DNA of 64,000 nt from Hymenobacter jejuensis (GTDB lineage Bacteria > Bacteroidota > Bacteroidia > Cytophagales > Hymenobacteraceae). This document shows positions 19,435 through 27,877 of this stretch, piece after piece (the stretch's first letter is position 1; the number at the start of each line of letters is the position of its first letter). The notes under the pieces are model-generated. The model was not told the DNA's origin. It did not search any database and worked only from the letters and a program-made list of their open reading frames with translations. Made by a program: the position numbers and the translations under genes. The stretch covers positions 2,294,001 to 2,358,000 of the forward strand of contig NZ_CP040896.1 in the NCBI RefSeq assembly GCF_006337165.1, given 5' to 3'.

Positions 19435-20391
19435 ATGAAAGTAACCGAACATTTAGAGCGCGCCAACGGCAAAACGCTATTCTCCTTTGAAGTGCTGCCG
19501 CCGCGTAAGGGTGAGAATATCAAGAACTTATTCTCGAATATCGAGCCTTTGATGGAATTTAAGCCGCCGTTTATCGACGTCACCTATCACCGTGAAGAAT
19601 ACGCGTATCGCAAGCGGCCCGGCGGGCTGCTGGAGAAGGTGACCGTGCGCAAACGGCCCGGGACGGTCGGCATTTGCGCGGCCATCAAAAACCGTTTCGA
19701 CGTGGACACCGTGCCGCACCTGATTTGCGGGGGCTTTTCTAAGGAGGAAACCGAGAACGCGCTGATTGACTTGCACTTCCTGGGCATCGACAACGTGCTA
19801 GCCCTGCGTGGCGACCCCATCAAAACGGAATCTCATTTCGTGCCCGACCCCAACGGCCATGCTTACGCTTCGGACCTGATTGCGCAGGTAGCCTGCATGA
19901 ACAAGGGCCACTACCTCGACGAAGAGCAGGAAGACTCGTTTGCGACCGACTTCTGCATCGGCACGGCCGGCTACCCCGAAAAGCACTTCGAGGCGCCCAA
20001 CTATGGCGCCGACATGCGCTACCTGAAGCAGAAGGTGGAGCGCGGTGCCAATTACATCGTGACGCAGATGTTCTTCGACAACGAGCAGTTTTTTGCCTTC
20101 GAAAAGAAGTGTCGGGCGGCGGGCATCAACGTGCCCATTATTCCGGGCCTGAAGCCCATGACCACCAAAAGCCAGCTGACCATGCTGCCGCGCACGTTTT
20201 ACCTCAACATTCCGGAGGCGTTGGCCGAAGCCGTGCACGACGCTCCCGACAACGCGGCGGCCCGCGACATCGGTATCGAGTGGTGCATCAACCAATCGAA
20301 GGAGCTGATGGCGCACGGTGTGCCCTGTCTGCACTATTACTCTATGGGCAAGGCCGAATCCATTCGTCGGGTGGCGGCGGCCTTGTTTTAA
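19435..20391 (+). CDS. metF: methylenetetrahydrofolate reductase
   Basis: The 318-residue protein is a single FAD barrel of MetF type: KTLFSFEVLPPRKGENI at the start, FIDVTYHREEY, the folate/FAD segments ALRGDPIK and FCIGTAGYPEKH, and VTQMFFDNEQFFAFEKKC followed by IPGLKPM. It reduces 5,10-methylene-THF to 5-methyl-THF, the substrate of MetH encoded just upstream. The 196-base gap holds a decayed repeat and a small hairpin (arms CTCCAATT/AATTGGAG, 19409-19427) eight bases before the ATG, which could affect translation. Only one aptamer serves the module, ahead of metH. Confidence 0.97.
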   Translation: MKVTEHLERANGKTLFSFEVLPPRKGENIKNLFSNIEPLMEFKPPFIDVTYHREEYAYRKRPGGLLEKVTVRKRPGTVGICAAIKNRFDVDTVPHLICGGFSKEETENALIDLHFLGIDNVLALRGDPIKTESHFVPDPNGHAYASDLIAQVACMNKGHYLDEEQEDSFATDFCIGTAGYPEKHFEAPNYGADMRYLKQKVERGANYIVTQMFFDNEQFFAFEKKCRAAGINVPIIPGLKPMTTKSQLTMLPRTFYLNIPEALAEAVHDAPDNAAARDIGIEWCINQSKELMAHGVPCLHYYSMGKAESIRRVAAALF

Positions 20392-20444
20392 CTGTCATGT
20401 TATGAGATACTTATAAAAGCGTCTCTGAAATATATTATCACTGG

Positions 20445-20470
20445 AAAGACCGCTCGATGTAGCGGTCTTT
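20445..20470 (+). terminator. terminator after metF
   Basis: Ten-base arms AAAGACCGCT/AGCGGTCTTT with a six-base loop, followed by TCTTTATTT. Confidence 0.85.
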
Positions 20471-20532
20471 CTTTATTTGGCGTATATCTGTCCGACGTAA
20501 GGGCAAATCGTTTCTTCGCAATCCGCATCCCC

Positions 20533-21021
20533 ATGGACCGTCAGCAGCAACTCGACGACTTATTTGCGCAACTGCGCAACGCTGCCGCGCCCGCTGAGAT
20601 GGAAGCGTTGCAAAACGGCATCTGGCAGCTGTGGCTCGATACCGGCGATCAGCTCCTGAACAAGAAGCTTGAAACCGGTATGCGGCTGCTGGCAGCCGGC
20701 GACTACACCACGGCCATTGCCAGTTTCACAACGCTGATCGAGCAGAAACCCGATTGGGCCGAAGGCTGGAACAAGCGGGCAACGGCGCACTACCTGCGCG
20801 GCGAGTACCGGGCCTCCTTGCTCGACGTGGCCGAAACGCTGCGGCGCGAACCCCGTCATTTTGGGGCGCTGGCCGGATGGGCTACCATGTTGCGCATGCT
20901 CGGCGACGACCGCGGCGCCCTGCATGTGTTGCAGCGCCTCTCGAAAATATGCCCTCAGCTGCCGGGACTACAAGACCAGATTCATGATCTGCGCGACCGT
21001 CTCGACGATGCTCATGGTTAG
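20533..21021 (+). CDS. tetratricopeptide repeat protein
   Basis: A 162-residue soluble helical protein with two to three TPR units (about residues 46-125; GDYTTAIASFTTLIEQKPDW and GEYRASLLDVAETLRREP show the canonical Gly, Ala and Pro spacing). No signal peptide. TPR domains bind partner proteins; small stand-alone ones like this occur widely in alpha-proteobacteria and Bacteroidota without an assigned role. It is flanked by the metF terminator and a 254-base gap, so it is its own transcription unit. Confidence 0.85.
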   Translation: MDRQQQLDDLFAQLRNAAAPAEMEALQNGIWQLWLDTGDQLLNKKLETGMRLLAAGDYTTAIASFTTLIEQKPDWAEGWNKRATAHYLRGEYRASLLDVAETLRREPRHFGALAGWATMLRMLGDDRGALHVLQRLSKICPQLPGLQDQIHDLRDRLDDAHG

Positions 21022-21275
21022 CTAAGTTACTATTGCACAACTAAAAGGATACTTGTATATTTCCGGTGTGAAGGTATTGGGGTTTGGCCCCACCCAAGAC
21101 TCAATACAGGCTTAAAGTTCTCAAAAAGCCACTTCATTGGACCTTTTATTTATTTCCCACCCGCCCGTCGTTTGGCTGTAATAGAACGAAACTAAGAATG
21201 AATTAGTCTGGTTGAGCGCCTTTTTGAGGTGGCTGGCAGCGCGTTTCTTCTGGTTTAGCATTTCTACGCACCCTT

Positions 21276-21842
21276 ATGAAAAAACACGTACTCATTTTTT
21301 TACTGTTTCTGTTGCCCGCCTTGTGCTGGGCCCAACGCGTCCGCAAAACCGAATGGGAAAGTGGCACCCTTGAAAAAGGCGACAAAGTAGGCGTCTGGGA
21401 ATACTATGGCTACACCCGCGACGGCAGCCAGGTTATTTTGCAGAAGTACGACCACACCACCAAAAAGCTCCTGTTCTTCCGGCCCATCGAAGACATTTTC
21501 TACGACGTAGAATTGCAACCCGGCCAATGGACCAAAAGCCGCGTCGATCAGCCGCCGATGTTCATTGGCAGTGATCCGGCCCTGGCCACTTACACGGCCA
21601 AACTTAATTACCCCTTGGCTGCCCAGGATCGGAAGCTGCAAGGCAAAGTCATTGTGTCGTTTGCCATCGACACCCTGGGTCAGATATCGAACCACAAAGT
21701 GGTGGCCGGCGTGGGCGGCGGTTGCGACGAAGAGGCCCTGCGCGTGAGCCGCACCATTCCGAACCAATGGATTCCGGCCCGCAAAAACGGGCGTGCAGTC
21801 CCCGTTGTTTACGAGATGCCGTTTGTGTTCCGGCTCAAGTAG
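21276..21842 (+). CDS. exported protein with TonB C-terminal domain
   Basis: The 188 residues begin with a signal peptide (MKKHVLIFLLFLLPALCWAQ). Residues about 20-95 resemble the toxin-antitoxin-like MORN/antitoxin-free repeats seen before TonB domains (GDKVGVWEYYGYTRDG), and residues about 105-188 form a TonB_C domain with LQGKVIVSFAIDTLGQISN and NQWIPARKNGRAVPV. Unlike true TonB it lacks a transmembrane anchor and proline-rich spanner. Such secreted TonB_C proteins are frequent in Cytophagales and their role is unclear. A lipoprotein gene follows 35 bases later. Confidence 0.8.
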   Translation: MKKHVLIFLLFLLPALCWAQRVRKTEWESGTLEKGDKVGVWEYYGYTRDGSQVILQKYDHTTKKLLFFRPIEDIFYDVELQPGQWTKSRVDQPPMFIGSDPALATYTAKLNYPLAAQDRKLQGKVIVSFAIDTLGQISNHKVVAGVGGGCDEEALRVSRTIPNQWIPARKNGRAVPVVYEMPFVFRLK

Positions 21843-21877
21843 CATCCTGGGGGCGGGCCTTTGCGTATGAAACGCCC

Positions 21878-22429
21878 ATGAACTCCCTCACGCCCCGCTT
21901 TTCGCTTTTTGCCACCGGCTTACTAGTCGGAAGTGCCACCTTTTTGCTCACCGCCTGCGACTCAACGCCCCGCGAGCGGCAGGAGGTCGTGCGCAATGAA
22001 GCCCGCAAACTGGATACTCTCGCCGACCGCGCAGGCGACAAGCTCAAAACTGCTGGCCGGCGGGCGGCGCGCTACGACTCAGCGGCTCGGGTGCGCGCGC
22101 GCCAGCCACTCGACGCAGCAGCTTCGGCTACTTTCACGCAGGAATTGCTGGGCACGTATTCCAATATCGATGGCCTGACCGCCGAAACCATCGATCCGGC
22201 CTACACCCAGTTCATGCGCCAAGTTCGGGAGCGCCGCCACCAATGGACGCAACGTGACTGGGACTATGCTACGGCGGTGTACAGACGCCTGAATGCCCGC
22301 CTCCGCGACGTGCGCCTCGACGTGCGCGCCCGCAATGAAGTGCACATCCGCGCCTTGCAAACCGAATTCCTAGGTTTGGAAAATGGGCGCGATGTAAAGG
22401 ACTTGAGAGAAGCAATGAAAGATAAATAA
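21878..22429 (+). CDS. lipoprotein of unknown function
   Basis: From the ATG at 21878 the protein has 183 residues, starting with a lipoprotein signal whose lipobox is LLTAC (Cys27). The mature part is charged and helical, rich in Arg and Ala (LDTLADRAGDKLKTAGRRAA, RDVRLDVRARNEVHIRALQ), probably coiled-coil. No domain is recognised. It follows the TonB-domain gene by 35 bases, so the two are probably co-transcribed and both act in the envelope. The upstream in-frame extension overlaps that gene and has no leader, so I rejected it. Confidence 0.8.
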   Translation: MNSLTPRFSLFATGLLVGSATFLLTACDSTPRERQEVVRNEARKLDTLADRAGDKLKTAGRRAARYDSAARVRARQPLDAAASATFTQELLGTYSNIDGLTAETIDPAYTQFMRQVRERRHQWTQRDWDYATAVYRRLNARLRDVRLDVRARNEVHIRALQTEFLGLENGRDVKDLREAMKDK

Positions 22430-22476
22430 TTGATAATCAATTATTTATATATGAACTAGATCAGAGCTAAACAGCT

Positions 22477-22597
22477 AGCTCCCCTCCTTTTTTAAGGAGG
22501 GGTTGGGGGTGGTAAAAAGCGTTGAACGGCAACTAGCTCTAGTTTTCTAATTCTAACCAACCACCCCCAACCCCTCCTTGAAAAAAGGAGGGGAGCT
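22477..22597. repeat. near-perfect 37-bp inverted repeat, MITE-like
   Basis: Arms 22477-22512 and 22561-22597 are complementary except for one single-base indel, and enclose a 48-base spacer. Each arm itself can fold, since CCCCTCCTT and AAGGAGGGG lie within it. The words match 6669-6730 and 19245-19390. No open reading frame is inside, so it is a non-autonomous repeat. It separates the lipoprotein gene from the amidase gene. Confidence 0.85.
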
Positions 22598-22653
22598 TTA
22601 GCTTCTAGGCTTAGTTATAAAAGTCTGATATAAAGCATTTTAAATCACCGAAA

Positions 22654-24156
22654 TTGCGCCACTTTCTTCTTTGGTTTGTACTGGTGGCGATAGGCATGGA
22701 GGTCCATGCTCAAACCCCGCTGATCGAAAGTGCCGAAACGGTGCCGGCGGCCAGCCAGTGGCTACAGCCCGGCGATCGGTTGCAGGTGCGACTCAAAGGG
22801 CAGCCCGGCAGCAAAGTTACGTTTTTGGGTAATCAGCCCATGACGGAGCTGGATGCCGCGCTGACGAAGGGCCAGCGTGGTATTTACCAAGGCACGTACG
22901 TAGTGCAACCCGGCGACACGCTGCACAATCGCCTGATTATCTTTCAGTTACTAACACCTGATAGCCTGCAAGCTACGGCACAGAGTAAGGCGCAAATCCG
23001 GTTTCTGAACCCCAACGAACTGCAACTTGCCGTTACCAAAGGCGCGCTGCCGTACCTGAATTACGGTTTGGGGGAAGACCGACTGGGCGGCGCCAAAATT
23101 GGCTACCTCGATTCGTTGGTGCAGCTGCACATCACGGGCCGTGTGGGCAACCTATATCGGGTGCAACTGGCTGAAAACCAAACGGCTTGGGTGCCGCAGG
23201 AAGTTGTGCGCCTGCTGCCGCCCGGCGGCTTTGTACCGACCTCGCTGACCGGATCGTGGAGCGTATACGGCGATTCGCTCTACGACTACGTGCAGGTGCC
23301 GCTTGAGGCCCGCCTACCGTACCGCTCTCAGCTTCTGACCGAACCCACACGCCTGGTGGTGGATGTATTTGGAGCCACTTCCAATACCAATTGGATCACG
23401 CAGCGCGACGGTCTGCAAGAGCTAGGCGACGTTCATTACGAGCAGCCCCAGCCTAATGTGTTCCGCTTGGTGCTTAACCTAAAGCATATCCAGAGTTGGG
23501 GCTATTCTATTGGTTATCGCAATAATACCTTGGTAATCAAGGTGAAACGTCCGCCGCAAAAATTGCAGCTGCGCGGCCTCACCGTCGCGGTAGATGCCGG
23601 GCACGGCGGCACCAACGTGGGCGCTACCGGGGCCAGCGGCGCCCGCGAAAAAGACCTGACGCTATCCATTGCCCAAAAACTACGGCACGAGCTGGAACAA
23701 GCCGGCGCCCGCGTCATCATGACGCGCGAAGCCGACGTTACCGTCGAAAACGTCGATCGGGTATTGTTGCTGCGCAAGGCCAACCCGGATTTGCTGGTCA
23801 GCGTGCACGTCAATTCGGCGGGGGGCGGGGCGAGCCAAGGCACCAGCACCTATTATCGCTACGTGGCGTTCCAGCCGTTGTCGGTGGCACTCTACGACGA
23901 GATGCGCAAAACCGGCCTGCAGGGTGCCGGCAACGTCGGGAGCTTCAACTTTGGCCTCAACGGACCCACCGACTACCCCAATGCGCTGGTGGAAACGGCC
24001 TTCATTTCGAACCCCGAAGATGAGAAGCGCTTGATTGACCCGGCGTTTCAACAGCAGATGGCTGAGCACATGGTGGCAGGGCTAAAAAACTTTCTGCGCA
24101 ACACGCGGGCAAAAGGGCTGCGGGGCTGGTTGCAACACGAGCCCGCCGAGCAGTAA
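22654..24156 (+). CDS. N-acetylmuramoyl-L-alanine amidase
   Basis: The start is taken as TTG (22654), since it gives a good signal peptide (MRHFLLWFVLVAIGMEVHAQ); the first ATG lies inside it. Residues about 310-485 form an Amidase_3 catalytic domain with the zinc ligands His317 (DAGHGG), Glu332 and His385 (SVHVNS), and the catalytic Glu447 (VETAF). Residues about 40-300 are beta-rich and probably hold an AMIN-like or SH3-like binding region (WVPQEVVRLLPPGG). The enzyme cleaves the amide bond between muramic acid and the stem peptide, in the periplasm during cell division or wall turnover. The 500-residue length is normal for AmiA/C-type proteins with an extra N-terminal domain. Confidence 0.92.
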   Translation: MRHFLLWFVLVAIGMEVHAQTPLIESAETVPAASQWLQPGDRLQVRLKGQPGSKVTFLGNQPMTELDAALTKGQRGIYQGTYVVQPGDTLHNRLIIFQLLTPDSLQATAQSKAQIRFLNPNELQLAVTKGALPYLNYGLGEDRLGGAKIGYLDSLVQLHITGRVGNLYRVQLAENQTAWVPQEVVRLLPPGGFVPTSLTGSWSVYGDSLYDYVQVPLEARLPYRSQLLTEPTRLVVDVFGATSNTNWITQRDGLQELGDVHYEQPQPNVFRLVLNLKHIQSWGYSIGYRNNTLVIKVKRPPQKLQLRGLTVAVDAGHGGTNVGATGASGAREKDLTLSIAQKLRHELEQAGARVIMTREADVTVENVDRVLLLRKANPDLLVSVHVNSAGGGASQGTSTYYRYVAFQPLSVALYDEMRKTGLQGAGNVGSFNFGLNGPTDYPNALVETAFISNPEDEKRLIDPAFQQQMAEHMVAGLKNFLRNTRAKGLRGWLQHEPAEQ

Positions 24157-24346
24157 GCGGGGCTTTTTGGACGTGCTACAACCCGCAACTGCCAGCTATA
24201 GTTTTTTAGCAAAAAATATCCATTGCTTCTCGCAGATCGGTTTGGAAAGATTCTACCTTGTTGAAATTCAACACGTATAGTAACCGCCTGCTGGTCGGGC
24301 CGAGGAGCTATCGGTATCTATTTTCCCCACCAAATCCCATCATCTC

Positions 24347-25747
24347 ATGGCAACCGCTTCCATTCTGGACCGCAGCCGCACCATTGCGGGCCCAGGCTTC
24401 AACCGCTGGCTGATTCCGCCGGCGGCGTTGGCCATTCACCTTGCTATTGGGCAGGCCTATGCCTTCAGCGTGTTCAAAAATCCGCTGGGCTCGCTCATCA
24501 GCCACGACGTCGCCAAGCCCGCCCCGGAAGACTGGACGGCCGGCCAGATTGGTTGGATCTTCTCGATCGCTATTGTGCTGCTGGGGCTTTCGGCCGCGGT
24601 TTTTGGCAAATGGCTGGAACGCGTCGGGCCCCGCAAAGCCATGCTGGCGTCGGCGCTGTGCTTTGCGGGCGGCTTTTTTATTGGGTCGCTGGGCGTACAC
24701 CTGCACTCGCTGCCGCTGCTGTATTTCGGTTACGGCTTCGTGGGCGGCATCGGGCTGGGCATCGGCTACATTTCGCCGGTCAGCACCCTGATTAAGTGGT
24801 TTCCCGACCGGCCGGGCGTGGCTACAGGCATGGCCATCATGGGTTTTGGCGGCGGCGCCATGATCGCTTCGCCGCTGTCGGTAGCGCTCATGGACCGTTT
24901 CAAATCGCCAACCGACAACGGCGTAGCCGCAACCTTTATCGTGCTTGGGCTTATCTATTTGGTATTCATGCAGTTAGGCGTCTGGACCATTCGGGTGCCC
25001 GCCGATGACTGGAAGCCCGAAGGCTACGTGCCCAACGCCCAGCACAGCGCCCTCATCACCACCGGCAACGTACTGGCCGACGAGGCCATCAAAACGCCCC
25101 AATTCTGGATGCTGTGGATTGTGTTGTGCATGAACGTGACGGCCGGCATCGGCATCTTGGAAACCGCCTCGCCGATGATTCAGGAGATTTTTTCTGACAA
25201 ATTTATGGGCACCGGCAAAGGGGTGACGGCTGCCGCGGCGGCGGGTTTCGTGGGCTTGCTGAGCTTGTTCAACCTGCTCGGCCGCTTCTTCTGGTCGTCG
25301 GCCTCCGACAAATTCGGCCGCAAAACCAACTACATGATCTATTTCGGCTTAGGCATTGTGCTGTATGCGCTACTGCCGACGCTGGGGCGTAATGTTTCGC
25401 TAACGTTCTTTGTGATAGCCTGTTGCGTAATTCTGAGTATGTATGGCGGCGGGTTTGCTACGCTCCCTGCGTACCTGAGCGACTTGTTCGGGAAAAAGCA
25501 GGTGGGTGCCATCCACGGCCGTGTGCTCACGGCGTGGTCAACGGCAGGTATCTTGGGGCCAACGCTGGTTAACTACCTGCACGACAATGCGAAAGCCAAA
25601 GGCCTGACCGGTGCCGCTTCGTTTCAGTCGTTGTTTTACACCATGGCGGGCCTGCTTGTGATTGGCTTTCTGGCCAACTTGGCCATAACGGCCGTCAACG
25701 AAAAGTATTTTGTGCATGAAGAAGCCGCCCGCAAAGTCCCTGCTTAA
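24347..25747 (+). CDS. OFA family MFS transporter (oxalate/formate type)
   Basis: The 466-residue protein has about twelve membrane segments and the OFA family pattern: QAYAFSVFKNPL in helix 1, GIGLGIGYISPVSTLIKWFP in helix 4-5, GFGGGAMI, and in the second half FGRKTNYMIYFGLGIVLY. Related proteins exchange oxalate for formate or carry small carboxylates. A 46-residue membrane protein follows 32 bases later, as in other OFA transporters. The downstream molybdenum-cofactor and formate-dehydrogenase-like genes make formate or oxalate plausible, but the substrate is an inference. Confidence 0.87.
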   Translation: MATASILDRSRTIAGPGFNRWLIPPAALAIHLAIGQAYAFSVFKNPLGSLISHDVAKPAPEDWTAGQIGWIFSIAIVLLGLSAAVFGKWLERVGPRKAMLASALCFAGGFFIGSLGVHLHSLPLLYFGYGFVGGIGLGIGYISPVSTLIKWFPDRPGVATGMAIMGFGGGAMIASPLSVALMDRFKSPTDNGVAATFIVLGLIYLVFMQLGVWTIRVPADDWKPEGYVPNAQHSALITTGNVLADEAIKTPQFWMLWIVLCMNVTAGIGILETASPMIQEIFSDKFMGTGKGVTAAAAAGFVGLLSLFNLLGRFFWSSASDKFGRKTNYMIYFGLGIVLYALLPTLGRNVSLTFFVIACCVILSMYGGGFATLPAYLSDLFGKKQVGAIHGRVLTAWSTAGILGPTLVNYLHDNAKAKGLTGAASFQSLFYTMAGLLVIGFLANLAITAVNEKYFVHEEAARKVPA

Positions 25748-25779
25748 TTTTCTTCTCTTTGTAACTGACTGACAATCAT

Positions 25780-25920
25780 ATGGAACCGAAAGTAGATCCC
25801 GTTGTGTCGGAGGAGCCAACCTCAGGGCTGGCGCTGGCCATTTCGTGGCTGTTTGTGGGCGTGCCGTTGCTGTGGGGCGTGTCGCAAACGTTTATAAAAG
25901 CCTTGGCGCTGTTCCAATAG
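25780..25920 (+). CDS. MFS transporter small subunit
   Basis: A 46-residue protein with an acidic N-terminus (MEPKVDPVVSEEPTSG) and one membrane helix (about residues 17-42, LALAISWLFVGVPLLWGVSQ). Its size, its position 32 bases after the transporter and its WLFVGVPLLWGV helix fit the small partner protein found next to OFA-family transporters. It is too short for standard ORF cut-offs and is easily missed. It is probably a stabilising or regulatory subunit of the upstream transporter. Confidence 0.8.
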   Translation: MEPKVDPVVSEEPTSGLALAISWLFVGVPLLWGVSQTFIKALALFQ

Positions 25921-25940
25921 AGCACGAGCTTTTACCTGCA

Positions 25941-25971
25941 AAAAGCCCTCAATGTAGCATTGAGGGCTTTT
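25941..25971. terminator. terminator between the transporter operon and moeA
   Basis: Fourteen-base arms starting AAAAGCCCTCAATG with a three-base loop and T runs on both strands. It lies between two convergent transcription units (stop at 25920 on plus, stop at 25994 on minus) and probably serves both. Confidence 0.9.
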
Positions 25972-25993
25972 TTATGCATTGCAAGTCAGTGAT

Positions 25994-27214
25994 TTAAGCC
26001 CGAAAGCGCCACACCGGAAAGACACTGCCCGCGGTGAATAGCTCCGGTTCGGGTGGCAACTCCAAAAATCCATCGCATTGCAGCAAGCCGGCCAAATCAC
26101 CGGAGCCGCCGGCCCGTTGCGGATGAGCCATTAGGCGGCCATCCGGTGCGGCTTCGAGGCGCACATTGAGAAAATGGGTAATGTGCGGCTTGAACGTGAA
26201 GTCGGCAGCCAAAACAGCATACGATAAAGCAGTAGGTTGTAAATCAGGGCGTTGGCTACACTGTAGCCACGGCTGCACGTAGCGGTAGTAATTGACGAAG
26301 GTTGAAACCGGATTGCCGGGCAAGGCGAATACCACGGCGCCCCCGGCCTGCTGCCCAAACCAGAACGGCTTGCCCGGCCGCTGCTGCACCTCGTGGAAAA
26401 TCTGTTCGACGCCCAATTCGCGCAGCGTAGCCGGCAGAAAGTCGGCCTGCCCTTTCGAGACGCCGCCGCTCAGAATTACGGCATCAAAACCGCGCAACAG
26501 CCCCGGTAGGCCCTGGCGCAGCGCTGCTGGGTCGTCGTTGAAATGAAAAGCCTCAGCCGTGGCACCCGTCGCCGACAAAGCGGCCTGTAGCATGTAGGTG
26601 TTCGAGCGCCTAATCTGGTGAGCAAGAGGTGTTTCGGTGATGTCTACTAGCTCATCGCCAGTGCTGACCACCGCCAAACGCGGCAGACGCGTGACCGGCA
26701 AAGTAGCCGCGCCAACCGTGGCCGCCACCGCTATTTCGGCCGGCCCAAGACGCGTACCCGCGGGCACCAATACATCGCCCTGACGGCGGTCGGCAGCACG
26801 GGCATGCACGTTGTGGCCCGCATGCGGCGGGGCCACGACGACGGTGGCAATTCGCTGGCCGTTGGGGGCGGTGTCGATGGTAAGGTCTTCGTATCGGACC
26901 ACCGTATCAGTGCCGGGCGGCAGCACAGCGCCCGTCATGATCTCGACGGCAGCTTGCGGGCTTTGCAGGGGCTTGGGAGCCTGTCCGGCAAACTGGGTGT
27001 GTTCAATTGGAAACTCAAGAACGTTGTTTTGTATTGCGCTGAAATTCAAAGCGATACCATCCATTGCAACGCGGTCGAAGGGCGGGAAATCACGATCGGC
27101 GCGCAGGTCGGTGCGCAAGGTGCGGCCCGTGGCCTCGGCAAGCATGACAGTTTCGGCAGGCAAAAGCCGAGCAGTGGTGAGCACGCGGCGGGTGGCTTCT
27201 TCGACGGAGAGCAT
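25994..27214 (-). CDS. moeA: molybdopterin molybdenumtransferase
   Basis: The ATG at 27214 (MLSVEEATRRVL) gives 406 residues, the normal MoeA length. Visible family segments are AEATGRTLRTDLRADRDFPP, FDRVAMDGIAL, the MTGAVLPPGTDTVVRYED stretch of domain III, IRRSNTYML, and SGGVSKGQADFLP plus the ALPGNPVST loop of the molybdate-binding domain. MoeA inserts molybdate into adenylylated molybdopterin in the cytoplasm. It diverges from moaC, and its leader contains one arm of a perfect mirrored 24-mer shared with moaC. The longer frame up to 27346 would cover that leader, so I rejected it. Confidence 0.96.
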   Translation of the reverse strand: MLSVEEATRRVLTTARLLPAETVMLAEATGRTLRTDLRADRDFPPFDRVAMDGIALNFSAIQNNVLEFPIEHTQFAGQAPKPLQSPQAAVEIMTGAVLPPGTDTVVRYEDLTIDTAPNGQRIATVVVAPPHAGHNVHARAADRRQGDVLVPAGTRLGPAEIAVAATVGAATLPVTRLPRLAVVSTGDELVDITETPLAHQIRRSNTYMLQAALSATGATAEAFHFNDDPAALRQGLPGLLRGFDAVILSGGVSKGQADFLPATLRELGVEQIFHEVQQRPGKPFWFGQQAGGAVVFALPGNPVSTFVNYYRYVQPWLQCSQRPDLQPTALSYAVLAADFTFKPHITHFLNVRLEAAPDGRLMAHPQRAGGSGDLAGLLQCDGFLELPPEPELFTAGSVFPVWRFRA

Positions 27215-27219
27215 AGAAA

Positions 27220-27243
27220 GAAATTTAGCGTCAGCTTTGTGGG
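27220..27243 (-). promoter_or_regulatory. left arm of mirrored 24-mer, moeA leader
   Basis: On the minus strand the segment starting CCCACAAAGCTGACGCTAAA lies five bases before the moeA ATG. The identical 24 bases occur on the plus strand directly before moaC (27353-27376). See the findings. Confidence 0.8.
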
Positions 27244-27352
27244 GGTGGTTGCGTAACGTCTGTACGAAATTGTTGTTTAGGTGAGTAGCGCAACGCCCTG
27301 CTGCAAGGCGCTTTCGTACAACGATTGTGCAAGCTCTCAAGCCCACTCAAAG

Positions 27353-27376
27353 CCCACAAAGCTGACGCTAAATTTC
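27353..27376 (+). promoter_or_regulatory. right arm of mirrored 24-mer, moaC leader
   Basis: The segment beginning CCCACAAAGCTGACGCTAAA and ending TTTC directly abuts the moaC ATG. It is a perfect inverted copy of 27220-27243, with 109 bases between the arms. Being in the untranslated leader of both genes, it may be a binding site for a shared regulator or a translational signal. Confidence 0.8.
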
Positions 27377-27877
27377 ATGTCTGATACTTCTCCTAATTCT
27401 AAGCTTACCCATCTCAATGCCGCCGGTCAGCCCAGCATGGTCGATGTCGGTCAGAAAGCCGTAACGCGCCGCGTGGCCAAAGCCCGCAGCCGCGTTGTGC
27501 TAGGCGCCGAAATCCTGAAGTTGGTGCAGGCCGGCGACCTGCCTTCGCACAAAGGGCCGGTGTTCCAGACTGCGATTCTGGCCGGCGTGATGGCAGCCAA
27601 GAAAACGGCCGACCTCATCCCGTTGTGTCACCCGCTCGGCCTCGACGACTGCCAAGTGCGCATCGAAGTGACTTCCCACGACACCATTACCATCGAATGC
27701 ACGGCCACAGTAACGGGCAAAACTGGGGTCGAAATGGAAGCCTTAACGGGGGCCTCGGTAGCTGCACTTACCGTATACGATATGTGTAAGGCCTTGTCGC
27801 ACAATATTTTAATTCAGGAAACCCGCCTCATCGAAAAAACGGGCGGCAAACGCGATTTTCATCATGTCGACGAATAA
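27377..27877 (+). CDS. moaC: cyclic pyranopterin monophosphate synthase
   Basis: The ATG at 27377 (MSDTSPNSKLTHLN) gives 166 residues. The family signatures are present: MVDVGQKAVTRRVAKA, the active-site LIPLCHPLGLDDCQ and GVEMEALTGASVAALTVYDM with its conserved MCKAL. MoaC converts the MoaA product to cPMP, the first stable intermediate of molybdenum cofactor synthesis. The coding region overlaps the mobA start by 14 bases, so the two are translationally coupled. The longer frame from 27281 crosses the leader repeat and was rejected. Confidence 0.97.
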   Translation: MSDTSPNSKLTHLNAAGQPSMVDVGQKAVTRRVAKARSRVVLGAEILKLVQAGDLPSHKGPVFQTAILAGVMAAKKTADLIPLCHPLGLDDCQVRIEVTSHDTITIECTATVTGKTGVEMEALTGASVAALTVYDMCKALSHNILIQETRLIEKTGGKRDFHHVDE

